From: [Bacillus] selenitireducens MLS10
GTDB lineage: Bacteria; Bacillota; Bacilli; Bacillales; Salisediminibacteriaceae
Length of the DNA stretch: 64,000 nucleotides
Reading direction: 5' to 3'
NCBI RefSeq assembly: GCF_000093085.1
Contig: NC_014219.1
Location: 3,464,384 to 3,528,383, forward strand
Position 1 is the first letter of the stretch; the number at the start of each line of letters is the position of its first letter. The position numbers and the translations under genes were made by a program. Shown in pieces: positions 24,411 to 33,560 of the stretch. The notes under the pieces were generated by a model. That model saw only the letters and a program-made list of their open reading frames with translations. It was not told where the DNA came from and did not search any database.

Positions 24411-26219
24411 TTACACGGATTGAATTTTATTTTCCGTCAGCGCCAGATACATCTCCACATCCTGCTTCAGAAAATCGATGGCATCCTGCCAGAAATCCGC
24501 CGCAGTCAAATCCACATCGAGATGCTTCTTCGCAAGGTCTTCCACGTTCATGCGACCGGTATCCCGGAGAAGGTTCACATACTGTTCTTCAAACCCTTCC
24601 CCTTCCTGCCGGGCCCGTGCATAAATGCCCATGCTGAAGAGATAACCGAAGGTGTACGGGAAGTTATAGAACGGGACTCCGGTTATATGGAAATGAAGCT
24701 TCGATGCCCAAAAGGTCGGCGAGTAATCGGCAAGAGCGCCGCAATAGGCTTCCTTTTGCGCCTCTTCCATCAGTTCATTCAGCCTGCTTGTGCTGACAAT
24801 GCCCCGTTTTCGTTCTTCGTAGAAACGGGTTTCAAAGAGAAAGCGGGAATGAATGTTCATGAAGAAGGCTACGCTTCGGCTCAGTTTGTCATCAAGGAGC
24901 TGAATCTTCTCCTCATCGGTTTCCGCCTGCTCCACCGCTGCGTCCGCGACAATCATTTCTGCAAAGGTCGAAGCCGTCTCCGCCACGTTCATGGCATAGC
25001 GCTGGGCCATTTGCGGCAAATCATTCATGACGGCCTGATGGTACGCGTGTCCAAGTTCGTGAGCAAGCGTCGCGACGTTCGATGCCGATCCGTCATAGGT
25101 CATGAAAATCCTTGACTGCTCTTTGATCGGGAAACTCGCGCAGAATCCGCCTGGGCGTTTCCCCGGACGGTCCTCCGCCTCGATCCAGCCATCCTGAAAA
25201 GCCTTTTTGGCGAAGTCGGCCATCTTCGGACTGAACTGGCGGAACTGTTCGATAATCATCGCCGCGGCGTCGTCATACGACACCTCACTGACGTCGGTGG
25301 AGAGAGGGGCGTTGATGTCATAGATCGAGAGACGATCGAGGCCGAGCACCTGCGCCTTCCGCTCCATATACGTTACGAACGGATCCTTATTGGCTGTGAT
25401 CGTGTCCCACATGACATCAAGGGTCTTCTCCTGCATCCGGTTGATCTTGAGCGGTTCTTTCAGCACACTGTCCCAGCCTCTTGCTCCGTAAACGGCAAGG
25501 CGGTAACCGGCCAAATGATTCAGCGTGTTCGTGAAGAGCTCCGCTTTTTCGTTCCAGGCGTTCTCAAGCTGTTCAAACACGTATTGCCGCTCAGCTCGTG
25601 ATGAAGAGCTCAGTTTGTTTGAAGCCTGTCCGACGGAGTACGTTTTCGTCTCCCCGCCGAGTTCAAGTTCAATCTCCATCCGGCCGACAAGGATGCTGTA
25701 GAAATCTCCCCACGCCTGATAACCGTCAACGGAAAGCCGTTGAATCAGTTTTTCCTGTTCAGGAGGTAGCTTGTCCTTTGCGGCTTCCCTGCGCTCATTC
25801 AGGTTGAACACCAGCGCCTGCATGGCCGGCTCATTGACGAACGCCGCCCACTCTTCATCGTTGAAGTCGAGGAGCTGTCGGTCCACAGTCGTCATGGCCG
25901 CTGCAAAATCCGAAGAGAGTTTACTGACATTCCCTCCTGCGATTTTCGCCTGGTGATCATTGATATCCTGCGCATTCAGGCAGCTGATAAAAGCACCTGC
26001 CTCCCGGGTATGACGGCTGATTTCCTGCATCTCTTCCACCGCTTTTGCCCACTGCCAGGTGCTTCTTTCACCCTTCGCTTCAAGGGTCTCCACCTGATCT
26101 TTGAACTCGGTGATTTTCTTCTCAAGGGCCGTCAGATGCTGTTTGAACGCATCCGAGTCGCTCGATCCCCCTTCAAAAATTGCAGATAAATCCCAGGTTG
26201 TTGTGTATGTCTGTACCAT
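24411..26219 (-). CDS. M3 family oligoendopeptidase
   Basis: Cytoplasmic zinc peptidase of the PepF/oligoendopeptidase group, 602 residues. The HEXXH zinc motif is H387-E388-H391 in AHELGHAYHQ, with the second Glu region in ETASTFAEMIVADA. It degrades short peptides, fitting with peptide import elsewhere in the window. The open frame extends 11 codons upstream to a GTG without a ribosome binding site; the ATG of MVQTYTTTWDLS has AGGATG about eight bases upstream and matches the family start. ywdI follows 27 bases downstream on the same strand. Confidence 0.93.
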   Translation of the reverse strand: MVQTYTTTWDLSAIFEGGSSDSDAFKQHLTALEKKITEFKDQVETLEAKGERSTWQWAKAVEEMQEISRHTREAGAFISCLNAQDINDHQAKIAGGNVSKLSSDFAAAMTTVDRQLLDFNDEEWAAFVNEPAMQALVFNLNERREAAKDKLPPEQEKLIQRLSVDGYQAWGDFYSILVGRMEIELELGGETKTYSVGQASNKLSSSSRAERQYVFEQLENAWNEKAELFTNTLNHLAGYRLAVYGARGWDSVLKEPLKINRMQEKTLDVMWDTITANKDPFVTYMERKAQVLGLDRLSIYDINAPLSTDVSEVSYDDAAAMIIEQFRQFSPKMADFAKKAFQDGWIEAEDRPGKRPGGFCASFPIKEQSRIFMTYDGSASNVATLAHELGHAYHQAVMNDLPQMAQRYAMNVAETASTFAEMIVADAAVEQAETDEEKIQLLDDKLSRSVAFFMNIHSRFLFETRFYEERKRGIVSTSRLNELMEEAQKEAYCGALADYSPTFWASKLHFHITGVPFYNFPYTFGYLFSMGIYARARQEGEGFEEQYVNLLRDTGRMNVEDLAKKHLDVDLTAADFWQDAIDFLKQDVEMYLALTENKIQSV

Positions 26220-26263
26220 GTGCCAATCATCCTTTTTTGCAAATTTGATCACGTGTGTCCGGA

Positions 26264-26938
26264 TTATTTTCTGCCATACTGACTGATGGCCTGAATATCA
26301 TCGGATTCATAAAGGTAAAAGCCCGTTCGCTCAAGTCCTGCCACGGTAAGCATGGCATCCGCAAGCTGTTCCCCTTCCACGGGGCGGTACTTCTCAAGCC
26401 GGCCTGTCATCCATTTCATGAGCGGCCTCGCGACGACTTCCGCCGCTTTCTCTCCCGGACGGACATCATTTCGTTCTCCGATCAGAAGAGACGGCCTGAA
26501 GATGTGCAGGGCCGGCAGCTTCATCTTGATCAGTTCATCTTCAAACCGCCCTTTTACACGGTTGTAAAAGAACGTTGAGTCCCGGTTCGCTCCCATAGCT
26601 GTTACGGTCAGGAATTGGGCCGCCTTCCCCGCTTTCGCAAGCTCTGCGAGCTTCAGGGGATACGTATAGTCGACCCGGACAAAATTGGCCTTCGAGCCCG
26701 CCTGTTTCATCGTCGTCCCCAAAAGGACAAAGACATGATCCCCTTCCTCAAACACATAGGAAGCCCGGTCGAGCTCATCGAAATGCACAATATGTTCTGT
26801 GATTAACGGATTCCGGTGAAACAGCGTCCTTCTTCTTGAGATCAGATGGATCTCGTCATAGGTCTGCTTTTCTATAAGGGCTTTGACAAGCCGGGTTCCG
26901 ACCATGCCTGATGCCCCTGCAATGACTGCTCGTTTCAT
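26264..26938 (-). CDS. NAD(P)-binding SDR-like protein (HTATIP2/YbjT group)
   Basis: Rossmann-fold protein of 224 residues. VIAGASGMVGTRLVKAL (residues 5-21) is the dinucleotide-binding glycine motif. The atypical-SDR pattern continues with FVRVDYTYPLKLAELA and TVTAMGANRDSTFFYNRVKG, where Tyr-X3-Lys is read as Y-N-R-V-K. Substrate unknown. The frame is open 20 codons upstream, but the ATG of MKRAVIAG has AGGAG upstream and fits the fold. It precedes the M3 peptidase gene by 44 bases. Confidence 0.85.
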   Translation of the reverse strand: MKRAVIAGASGMVGTRLVKALIEKQTYDEIHLISRRRTLFHRNPLITEHIVHFDELDRASYVFEEGDHVFVLLGTTMKQAGSKANFVRVDYTYPLKLAELAKAGKAAQFLTVTAMGANRDSTFFYNRVKGRFEDELIKMKLPALHIFRPSLLIGERNDVRPGEKAAEVVARPLMKWMTGRLEKYRPVEGEQLADAMLTVAGLERTGFYLYESDDIQAISQYGRK

Positions 26939-27085
26939 CTCACTCACTCCTCGTCTATCATTCATGCATTTGAAAAACAGCTGTCGCTCATCGCACACCG
27001 ATTGCTTTCACGTTCCCTGAACGGCACCGTGTTTTTGATCACCTGTATGTTTTCCCTTTATGCTTCCATACAAAACCTCAGCGGT

Positions 27086-29254
27086 TCAGGACAGATCAGG
27101 CAGGCGGATCAAAAAGGATGTTCCTTTTCCTTTAATGGAATCGATATCGATACTGCCACCAAGTTCTTTTACGATCCGGTAACTCGTCGCAAGCCCGAGT
27201 CCGTGTCCAGCCTCCTTCGTCGTAAAAAACGGTGTTCCGGCTTTTTTGGCCGTTTCCTCATCCATGCCATCACCGGTGTCACTGATTGTGATCACCACTT
27301 CCGCCGGATCCATCGATTCACTGTGGGCCCGGAGAATAAGCCGTCCGCCATCAGGCATCGCCTCGATCGCATTGCGAATCACGTTGGACAGCACCTGTTT
27401 GAGCTTGTGCACGTTCGTCAGAATCGGTTCGTCTCCCTCTGCAAAAAAGGTCTCCACTTCAATGTGCCGCTCCTGTATATCCGGTTCATGCAGCGTCAAA
27501 ATCTCATCTATCTGACCGCCCACATACGTCTCATTGAGTTCCTGTTCATCCACCTCTTCAGGGGAGCTGATATTCATCAGCTCATTCATGATATCGTTGA
27601 CGCGGTCGATCTCACTCAGGACAACACGGTAATGCTCCTTATTCTTTCCGTTATCCCGCTGTTCGAGAAGCTGCATAAACCCTTTAATGGTCGTCATTGG
27701 ATTACGGATTTCATGAGCGAGTCCCGCCGCCATTTGGCCGATCATGCCAAGCTTTTCCGAATGAATCAGCTCCCGTTCCATCCGGCGGTTTTCCGTCAGT
27801 TCCTGCAACACGACAAGCAGTTCCTCGCCTGAACGTTCAGGCGGGTTCAATGAGGTCAGATGCGTCATGCTGAGAAAAAAGATCCGCTCATTACCGAACT
27901 CATCTTGACAGCTGATCTCAGTCTGTCGCTTATCCCGGTGTTGATTCTCCGTTTCACCCGTGAACAGCTTTACCTGTTCACAGAAATGACGGAAAAAGGC
28001 TGATTCAGCCATAAGGTCCGCGACTGATCGTCCGTCGACATGCTGACCATCAAAGCCGAACAGACGCTTAAACTGCCGGTTCGCAAGCGTGATCGTTTGG
28101 CTTGTTGTATCTGCAGCAAACACGCCATTATCCGTCGCTGCGAGCACCTGTGTCGATTTCTTATGACTGTCTTCGCGCTCCCGGATCCGTTCGGTCATAT
28201 CATCAAACGCCTGATGCAGATGATCTGCTTCCAGGTATGCTTCATTTTTCTTTTGTTTGACCTCATCTCCTTCAGCGTAGGCTTTCGTTCTGTCGACAAG
28301 CTCACGGATCGGTTTGACAAGATAATCAGACAGCTTCAGGACCGAGATGATCAAAATCACAAAAACCAGAAAAAAGAAACCGACGTAACGGATCAGAAGA
28401 TGATCCAGAGAGCTGTACAGATCATCTTCATGCATGGCAATCCCCACATACCAGCGGTGCGGAAAACCCTGAATCTCGTTTGTTCGCGAGAACGCGTGGA
28501 CCTCGCCGTTAACCTGCAGCGTCGTCCCTGAAGGATGAATGTCATCATTCAGTTCGTCTTTGTTCACACCGAGTTCCTCAAAATAATTGACGTTCATGAC
28601 GAGCTCCTGATCCGGATGAGACAGAATCATTCCGTCTTCCCGGAGCAAAAAGGCATACCCTTCCGAACCGCCCGACCGCTGCTGAGTCGTATAGTCATCA
28701 ATACGCTCATAGAACACATCGAGATCAAACGACGGCGACACATAATACAAAAGCTCGTGATCATGCGTGTAAACCGGCGCTCCCAAAACGAGCACCGGTC
28801 TTCCGATCGCGTCTGAATAATAAATATCCGACATCTGCTTCAGGCCTGATTCACTGACCTCATGAAACCACTCCCGATCACCGAGATTCCTCCCGGTCAT
28901 CTCGTTCTCCGTATCAATGAGAACCGTGCCCTCCTGATTCAGAATAATGGCGTCATAATAAATATTATTGACAGACAAAAAATTATACAGCTCTTCACGA
29001 ATGCTCAGCACAGGACTGTCGGGACTCCTCATCACCGGACTCCTTGTCAGCATCTCCACATCCATCAGCCGTTCATTTATTAAGTTAAGCAGCTCAGCAG
29101 ACAAATTCGCCGTCTGGCTGATCATGGAATCTTCAAGCTGATTGGACAGTTCCTGCTTTTGTGACGTGTAGCCGATAAACCCGACTACACTCATGGGAAT
29201 GAGCGTCACAAGCACAAAGAAGACAACCAGCTTGGAGCGGAGACTTTTAAACAT
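27086..29254 (-). CDS. Membrane sensor histidine kinase (CACHE-HAMP-PAS-HisKA)
   Basis: Two-component sensor kinase of 722 residues. Membrane helix 1 (about 8-28), extracellular double-CACHE-like ligand domain (about 35-285), membrane helix 2 (about 290-312), HAMP (about 313-370), PAS (about 375-490), phosphoacceptor domain with GLAHEIRNPMTTIKGF, then ATPase domain with N box NVIRNAIEAMPDGG, G1 DTGDGMD and G2 GHGLGLATS. The PAS plus HEIRNPM pattern resembles the sporulation kinases and other orphan kinases of bacilli. No response regulator gene is adjacent. The start is the ATG with AGAGGT six bases upstream, five codons inside the open frame. A TGG-extended TAAAAT -10 is seen about 45 bases upstream. 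The signal is unknown. Confidence 0.92.
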   Translation of the reverse strand: MFKSLRSKLVVFFVLVTLIPMSVVGFIGYTSQKQELSNQLEDSMISQTANLSAELLNLINERLMDVEMLTRSPVMRSPDSPVLSIREELYNFLSVNNIYYDAIILNQEGTVLIDTENEMTGRNLGDREWFHEVSESGLKQMSDIYYSDAIGRPVLVLGAPVYTHDHELLYYVSPSFDLDVFYERIDDYTTQQRSGGSEGYAFLLREDGMILSHPDQELVMNVNYFEELGVNKDELNDDIHPSGTTLQVNGEVHAFSRTNEIQGFPHRWYVGIAMHEDDLYSSLDHLLIRYVGFFFLVFVILIISVLKLSDYLVKPIRELVDRTKAYAEGDEVKQKKNEAYLEADHLHQAFDDMTERIREREDSHKKSTQVLAATDNGVFAADTTSQTITLANRQFKRLFGFDGQHVDGRSVADLMAESAFFRHFCEQVKLFTGETENQHRDKRQTEISCQDEFGNERIFFLSMTHLTSLNPPERSGEELLVVLQELTENRRMERELIHSEKLGMIGQMAAGLAHEIRNPMTTIKGFMQLLEQRDNGKNKEHYRVVLSEIDRVNDIMNELMNISSPEEVDEQELNETYVGGQIDEILTLHEPDIQERHIEVETFFAEGDEPILTNVHKLKQVLSNVIRNAIEAMPDGGRLILRAHSESMDPAEVVITISDTGDGMDEETAKKAGTPFFTTKEAGHGLGLATSYRIVKELGGSIDIDSIKGKGTSFLIRLPDLS

Positions 29255-29370
29255 AAGCTTACCTCTCATTTATGGAATATCGTACAGAACGTCTTCTTTA
29301 AATTTTACCACAAAGAGGGATTGGTGACGTCAACAATCCCATCTTCTCTCCACAGAACCGGCTGTGCCGG

Positions 29371-30237
29371 TCATTCATAGATGCGTCGGATTGCCTGTGT
29401 GCCAAGATCGCCAAACCCGTCTTGCTCAAGTTTTTCATAGAGAGCCTTCGCCTGAGCCAGACCAGGAAGATTCAAACCGAGCTGTTCAGCAGATTCAATC
29501 GCAATCCCCATGTCTTTGACAAAGTGCTTCAGGTAGAAGCCCGGATCATCGTCGCCTGCAATCATCTTCCGTCCAAGCTTCGACATGGAGAAGCTGCCTG
29601 CAGCGCCGGTCTCTATCACATTGAGCACCTGTTCCTGCGACAGTCCGGCAGCTTTCGCGTACGCCAGTGATTCCGCCACGCCGAGCATCGTCGAAGCAAT
29701 GGCTATCTGATTGGCCATCTTCGTGTGCTGCCCGGCCCCCGCCGGTCCGAGCCGTTCAATCTTCGCACCCATGCATGATAAAACAGGCATCACTTGATCA
29801 AAGACCTCCTGATCGCCGCCGCACATAATCGCAAGCTTGGCTTCCCTCGCACCGACGTCCCCTCCGGAAACCGGGGCATCGAGTGTGCGGATTCCCTTCT
29901 CTTTTGCCCGCTTCTCTATCCGTTCAGCCAGATCCGGTCTCGAGGTTGTCATATCAATCAGGACCGCTCCCGAAGACGCATGCTCAATCAGGCCATTCTT
30001 ATGAAGGTACATCTCCTCCACATCCTTCGGATAGCCAACGATGGTGATGATGATGTCTGCGTGTTTCGCCACCTCCGCAGGACCATCGCACCAGATGGCA
30101 CCCTGCCTGCACAGTTCATCGGTCTTTGCCTTTGTGCGGTTGTATACGTAGAGCGGATAGCCCTCATTCTGAATGTGACCTGCCATACTCTTCCCCATCA
30201 CACCTGTGCCAATAAATCCTACTGCCGGTTTACTCAT
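29371..30237 (-). CDS. NAD(P)-dependent beta-hydroxyacid dehydrogenase
   Basis: 3-hydroxyisobutyrate dehydrogenase-like oxidoreductase of 288 residues, similar in layout to B. subtilis YkwC. The Rossmann motif is GFIGTGVMGKSMAGH (7-21), the substrate loop DAPVSGGDVGA (about 116-126), and the catalytic lysine is in HTKMANQIA (about 168-176). Possible substrates include 3-hydroxyisobutyrate, tartronate semialdehyde or succinic semialdehyde. AGGGGG precedes the ATG. Confidence 0.9.
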   Translation of the reverse strand: MSKPAVGFIGTGVMGKSMAGHIQNEGYPLYVYNRTKAKTDELCRQGAIWCDGPAEVAKHADIIITIVGYPKDVEEMYLHKNGLIEHASSGAVLIDMTTSRPDLAERIEKRAKEKGIRTLDAPVSGGDVGAREAKLAIMCGGDQEVFDQVMPVLSCMGAKIERLGPAGAGQHTKMANQIAIASTMLGVAESLAYAKAAGLSQEQVLNVIETGAAGSFSMSKLGRKMIAGDDDPGFYLKHFVKDMGIAIESAEQLGLNLPGLAQAKALYEKLEQDGFGDLGTQAIRRIYE

Positions 30238-30404
30238 CGTTCATTCCCCCTTAAAAAATCGTTCGTCTTTCTGCATAGTTCCACAAACTGCGCCCAAAAT
30301 CCTGCAATCTTCTCATGAAAAGTGGACAGTTTCTCTTCATTATCCGTGCATTCTGTGGCATAATAAAAAAGACGAATCATTTTATAGGTCATAAATATCC
30401 GAAC

Positions 30405-30433
30405 TTTATACCCATAACGGGTACGATATGCAA
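30405..30433 (-). promoter_or_regulatory. Promoter of the hydroxyacid dehydrogenase gene
   Basis: On the minus strand TTGCAT (30433-30428), a 17-base spacer and TATAAA (30410-30405). It would give a leader of about 160 bases before the start codon, and it overlaps the leader of divergent cheY. Confidence 0.6.
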
Positions 30434-30458
30434 AGAAATCATTGGGAGGTTTCACAAA

Positions 30459-30821
30459 ATGGCAAAGCTATTAATTACAGACGATGCAGCATTCATGCGC
30501 ATGACGCTGAAGAAAATGGTCACTGACGCAGGCTATGAAGTCGTCGCAGAGGCGGCAGACGGAAAAGAAGCGGTTGAGCTTTACAACGAGCACAAGCCGG
30601 ATCTCGTGACCATGGACATCACGATGCCGGAAATGAACGGCATTGAAGCTCTTGAGCAAATTAAACAGAACGACCCTGGCGCAAAGGTGGTCATGTGCTC
30701 AGCCATGGGCCAACAGAACATGGTTGTTGAAGCAATCCAAAAAGGCGCTGTCGATTTTATCGTCAAGCCTTTTGATGAAACCCGGATCCGTGAAGCCCTG
30801 GAGAAGGCGCTCTCGAGATAA
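30459..30821 (+). CDS. cheY: Chemotaxis response regulator CheY
   Basis: Single-domain receiver of 120 residues that links the chemotaxis kinase to the flagellar switch. Acidic pocket D8-D9, phosphoacceptor D53 in TMDITMPEMNG, switch residue S81 in CSAMGQQ and K103 in IVKPF are all present, and the sequence is very close to B. subtilis CheY. The frame is open 48 codons upstream, but GGGAGG lies before the ATG of MAKLLITDD. It stands alone, away from a flagellar operon, with its own terminator. A chemoreceptor gene lies about 2.7 kb downstream. Confidence 0.94.
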   Translation: MAKLLITDDAAFMRMTLKKMVTDAGYEVVAEAADGKEAVELYNEHKPDLVTMDITMPEMNGIEALEQIKQNDPGAKVVMCSAMGQQNMVVEAIQKGAVDFIVKPFDETRIREALEKALSR

Positions 30822-30829
30822 ATACCGGA

Positions 30830-30875
30830 AAAGGCCGGTGCAGAGATCATCCGTGATCCGTGCACCGGCCTTTTT
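30830..30875. terminator. Strong terminator between cheY and scrB
   Basis: AAAGGCCGGTGCA/TGCACCGGCCTTT, 13-bp stem with an inner GATCA/TGATC stem and T run. It lies between convergent genes and may serve both. Confidence 0.92.
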
Positions 30876-30908
30876 GTGTTCTTTTTTCTGTTTGATATCC
30901 AAATCTCG

Positions 30909-32378
30909 TTAACCGGACGGCGTCTTCAGTGACCAGGCTTCAATATCGGGGTTTTCATGCCAGTCTCCTTCAAAGGTGATGGAATCATTCAAGATATCCG
31001 GAAAGAGTCTTGACGTGAAGACCATCTCTCCTCCGTTTACAAAGACTTCGACGGATGAATGATCAATGAACACACGAAGCGTCTCGACGCTTCGCGGACG
31101 ACCATAGCGCCTTTCCCTGTTCACTCCGCCGATCTCAGTCCGCTCAAAGGTGACAAGGCAACCGTCTTCATGGCTGACAGTAAGACGCCCCTCTCCGTGG
31201 ATCATCATACTGAAGTAGCCTTCCCCAGGAATCTGCAGATTACGCACCTCGATTTCAAGCGTTCGTCCCCTGATACCTTCGAGCTCAAACGGCGCGATGG
31301 AACGAGTGACTTCTTTGTGTTCAACCCCTTTGCCGGCACGCAGTTTTTCGAGCTCCTTCACCGGCTTCTGGATCAGCAGTCCATCTTGCATCCTAAGCTC
31401 TCTCGGGAGCGTCAGACAGTGAATCCAGTGATGACTGATTGTCGGGTGACGGTCCTCTGCCTGTTCAGGCACACCCATCCAGCCGACCATGATCCTTCTG
31501 CCATACTCGTCTTCCGTTGTTTGAGGGGCATAAAATTCAAAGCCGCGATCGAGTTCATGAAAGGCACCCGGGTTGAAACGGCCGGTCTTTCGGTCGAGTT
31601 CCCCTTTAAACCAGCCTGCCTGATAGGTGTTCAGATAATGAATCCCGTCAGGCTCAAGCCCCTGTGGCGACACGATCAATATGTCGGTGCCGTTGAGCTG
31701 AAAGAGATCCGGACATTCCCACATATAGCCAAAATCACCGAGAGGATCGAGGTTCGAACCTGCAACGGGGCCGACAAATTCCCACGTCCGGAAGTCGTCC
31801 GAGCGGTACAGTAACGCACACCCTTCTTCGTCTTCCGTCTGTGCACCGATGACGAGATAATACACACCTGCTTCTTCCCAGACTTTCGGATCGCGAAAGT
31901 GAGCTGTATACCCGTCAGGCAGCGTATCAATCGCCGGCCCCTGTTTCATAAAGGTGATCCCGTCCTTGGAGACGGCGGTGCACTGATAAGAAGAACGATT
32001 TCCCTGATCGTCTTTCACATTGCCGGTATAAATGAGCGTCAAATCACCGTTCACATCCAAGGCACTGCCTGAATAACAGCCGTTCTTCTCATACCACTCG
32101 GACGGCGCCAGGGCCACCGGCTCTTCTTTCCATGTGACGAGGTCCGTCGAAGAGACGTGCCCCCAAAATTTCGCCCCGTGTGTCGTGGCAAAAGGGTTCC
32201 ACTGGTAAAAGAGATGATACACACCGCGCCACTGAATCCAGCCATTCGGATCATTGATCAGTCCAACAGGCGGACCGACGTGGAACTGTTGCCGGTACGG
32301 ATCCGCCCCGACACTTCCTTCGTGATTCCTCCGTGCCTGTTCCGCTTCTTCAAGCAGCTGTTTCTCTCTGTCTGTCAT
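30909..32378 (-). CDS. scrB: Sucrose-6-phosphate hydrolase (GH32)
   Basis: Cytoplasmic beta-fructosidase of 489 residues that splits sucrose 6-phosphate (or sucrose). GH32 five-blade propeller motifs are clear: nucleophile D43 in NDPNG, transition-state stabiliser D163 in FRDPK, acid/base E221 in ECPD. A C-terminal beta-sandwich follows. No signal peptide. The start is the ATG with AAGGTGG eight bases upstream, four codons into the open frame. It follows scrK by 13 bases. No sucrose transporter gene is in the window, so whether the natural substrate is phosphorylated is open. Confidence 0.94.
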   Translation of the reverse strand: MTDREKQLLEEAEQARRNHEGSVGADPYRQQFHVGPPVGLINDPNGWIQWRGVYHLFYQWNPFATTHGAKFWGHVSSTDLVTWKEEPVALAPSEWYEKNGCYSGSALDVNGDLTLIYTGNVKDDQGNRSSYQCTAVSKDGITFMKQGPAIDTLPDGYTAHFRDPKVWEEAGVYYLVIGAQTEDEEGCALLYRSDDFRTWEFVGPVAGSNLDPLGDFGYMWECPDLFQLNGTDILIVSPQGLEPDGIHYLNTYQAGWFKGELDRKTGRFNPGAFHELDRGFEFYAPQTTEDEYGRRIMVGWMGVPEQAEDRHPTISHHWIHCLTLPRELRMQDGLLIQKPVKELEKLRAGKGVEHKEVTRSIAPFELEGIRGRTLEIEVRNLQIPGEGYFSMMIHGEGRLTVSHEDGCLVTFERTEIGGVNRERRYGRPRSVETLRVFIDHSSVEVFVNGGEMVFTSRLFPDILNDSITFEGDWHENPDIEAWSLKTPSG

Positions 32379-32391
32379 GCGTTTTCCCACC

Positions 32392-33351
32392 TTATGATTG
32401 ATTCGTCCTGATTGTTTCGTTCACCTGGTCGAGGGTCGGCAGTGCGGCCATAGCCCCTTTTGTCGACGCGGCAAGCCCTCCTGATACTGAAGCAAAGGCC
32501 GCCATCTTAAGAGCCTCTTCCCGGCTGTATGCCGTCACAGGTTTGCCCTGCTCACTGAGCTGATAAAGAATGCCCGATACAAAGGCATCCCCCGCTCCGG
32601 TTGTATCCACGGCATTCACCTTCATGGCATCAGCCCGGACCGGTTCCTGATCCTGCATAAAGATCCAGCTGCCGTCGGCACCGAGGGTCACAATCACCAT
32701 CGGAATGCGGTACTCGGCGAGGGCCTCAATCCCGGCTTCGACGTCCTCCTCCCCGGTCAAAAAGGTCAGTTCCTCTTCGGAAAGCTTGACGACATCCGCC
32801 TGATCGAGCATGCTTTTGATCGTCTCTCGCGCTTCTTCCTCTGAAGGCCAGAGCCCAAGACGCAGGTTCGGGTCGTAGGAAATGATCAGTCCGTGCTCCT
32901 TTGCAAGCGAGACGGCCCGCTTCGTCGCAGACTTGGCCGGCTCACTGATCATGCTGATCGAGCCGAAGTGTATGACGTTGTGTTTCGCATAATCCACCTG
33001 TTCCGCTTCCGCCTCGGTCAAAAACCGGTCGGCACTCGGATCAATGTAGAATTCAAAGCTCCGTTCCCCGCCTTCACCCAATGTAACAAACACCACGCCG
33101 GTACGGGTATCTTTCGTCAAAGACATATGCGTCGTATCCACACCGAAACCGTCGAGCGTCTCTTTCATAAACCGTCCAAGGACGTCATCGCCCACTTTCC
33201 CCAAAAAAGTCGATACCGCTCCTAGCCGGCTCACGCCGACGGCAACATTGGCCGGGGCACCTCCCGGACTTTTCTTAAAGCTTTCGTTATGGTCATCGAG
33301 GGGGATGAAGTCAATCAGTGCCTCCCCAAGGCTGATGATGCCTTTTGTCAT
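32392..33351 (-). CDS. scrK: Fructokinase (PfkB family)
   Basis: Phosphorylates fructose released by ScrB, feeding glycolysis. It has 319 residues of the ribokinase fold, with the N-terminal PfkB signature GGAPANVAVGVSRLG (about 30-44) and the C-terminal DTTGAGDAFVSG motif (about 255-266) holding the catalytic Asp and anion hole. AGGAGG precedes the ATG. First gene of scrK-scrB under a good sigma-A promoter with a candidate CcpA site in the leader. Other PfkB sugar kinases are possible in principle, but the scrB partner makes fructokinase most likely. Confidence 0.93.
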   Translation of the reverse strand: MTKGIISLGEALIDFIPLDDHNESFKKSPGGAPANVAVGVSRLGAVSTFLGKVGDDVLGRFMKETLDGFGVDTTHMSLTKDTRTGVVFVTLGEGGERSFEFYIDPSADRFLTEAEAEQVDYAKHNVIHFGSISMISEPAKSATKRAVSLAKEHGLIISYDPNLRLGLWPSEEEARETIKSMLDQADVVKLSEEELTFLTGEEDVEAGIEALAEYRIPMVIVTLGADGSWIFMQDQEPVRADAMKVNAVDTTGAGDAFVSGILYQLSEQGKPVTAYSREEALKMAAFASVSGGLAASTKGAMAALPTLDQVNETIRTNQS

Positions 33352-33372
33352 ACCAAACGCCTCCTCTTAATC

Positions 33373-33386
33373 TGTAATCGCTGTTG
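33373..33386. promoter_or_regulatory. Candidate catabolite-response element
   Basis: TGTAATCGCTGTTG fits the Bacillus cre consensus TGWNANCGNTNWCA except for the last two positions. It lies between the scrK -10 and start codon, where CcpA would act as a roadblock. Confidence 0.35.
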
Positions 33387-33396
33387 ACTGACTTAT

Positions 33397-33425
33397 ATTA
33401 TACTTACCTTGGCCTGTCTATACAA
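33397..33425 (-). promoter_or_regulatory. Promoter of scrK-scrB
   Basis: On the minus strand TTGTAT (33425-33420), a 17-base spacer and consensus TATAAT (33402-33397), about 45 bases before the ATG. Confidence 0.75.
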
Positions 33426-33493
33426 TAGACCCACTGCCGCACCCTTCTCAGAAATCAGCGCAACGGCCCTCCATTCAGGACACTTTAACGAAA

Positions 33494-33538
33494 CAAAAAA
33501 ACGCCCCTGTATCCGGATTCCGCATACGGATACAGGGG
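33494..33538 (-). terminator. Terminator after the chemoreceptor gene
   Basis: A perfect 12-bp stem CCCCTGTATCCG/CGGATACAGGGG, then CG and seven T on the minus strand. Confidence 0.9.
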
Positions 33539-33560
33539 AAACTTGCACAACCTGCGCTAA

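Noticed and set aside
30234-30392. Possible 52-residue reading frame on the minus strand in the leader of the hydroxyacid dehydrogenase gene
   Set aside because: Its stop overlaps the downstream start in ATGA, but neither candidate ATG (30392 or 30380) has a ribosome binding site, and the first is almost at the expected transcript start.
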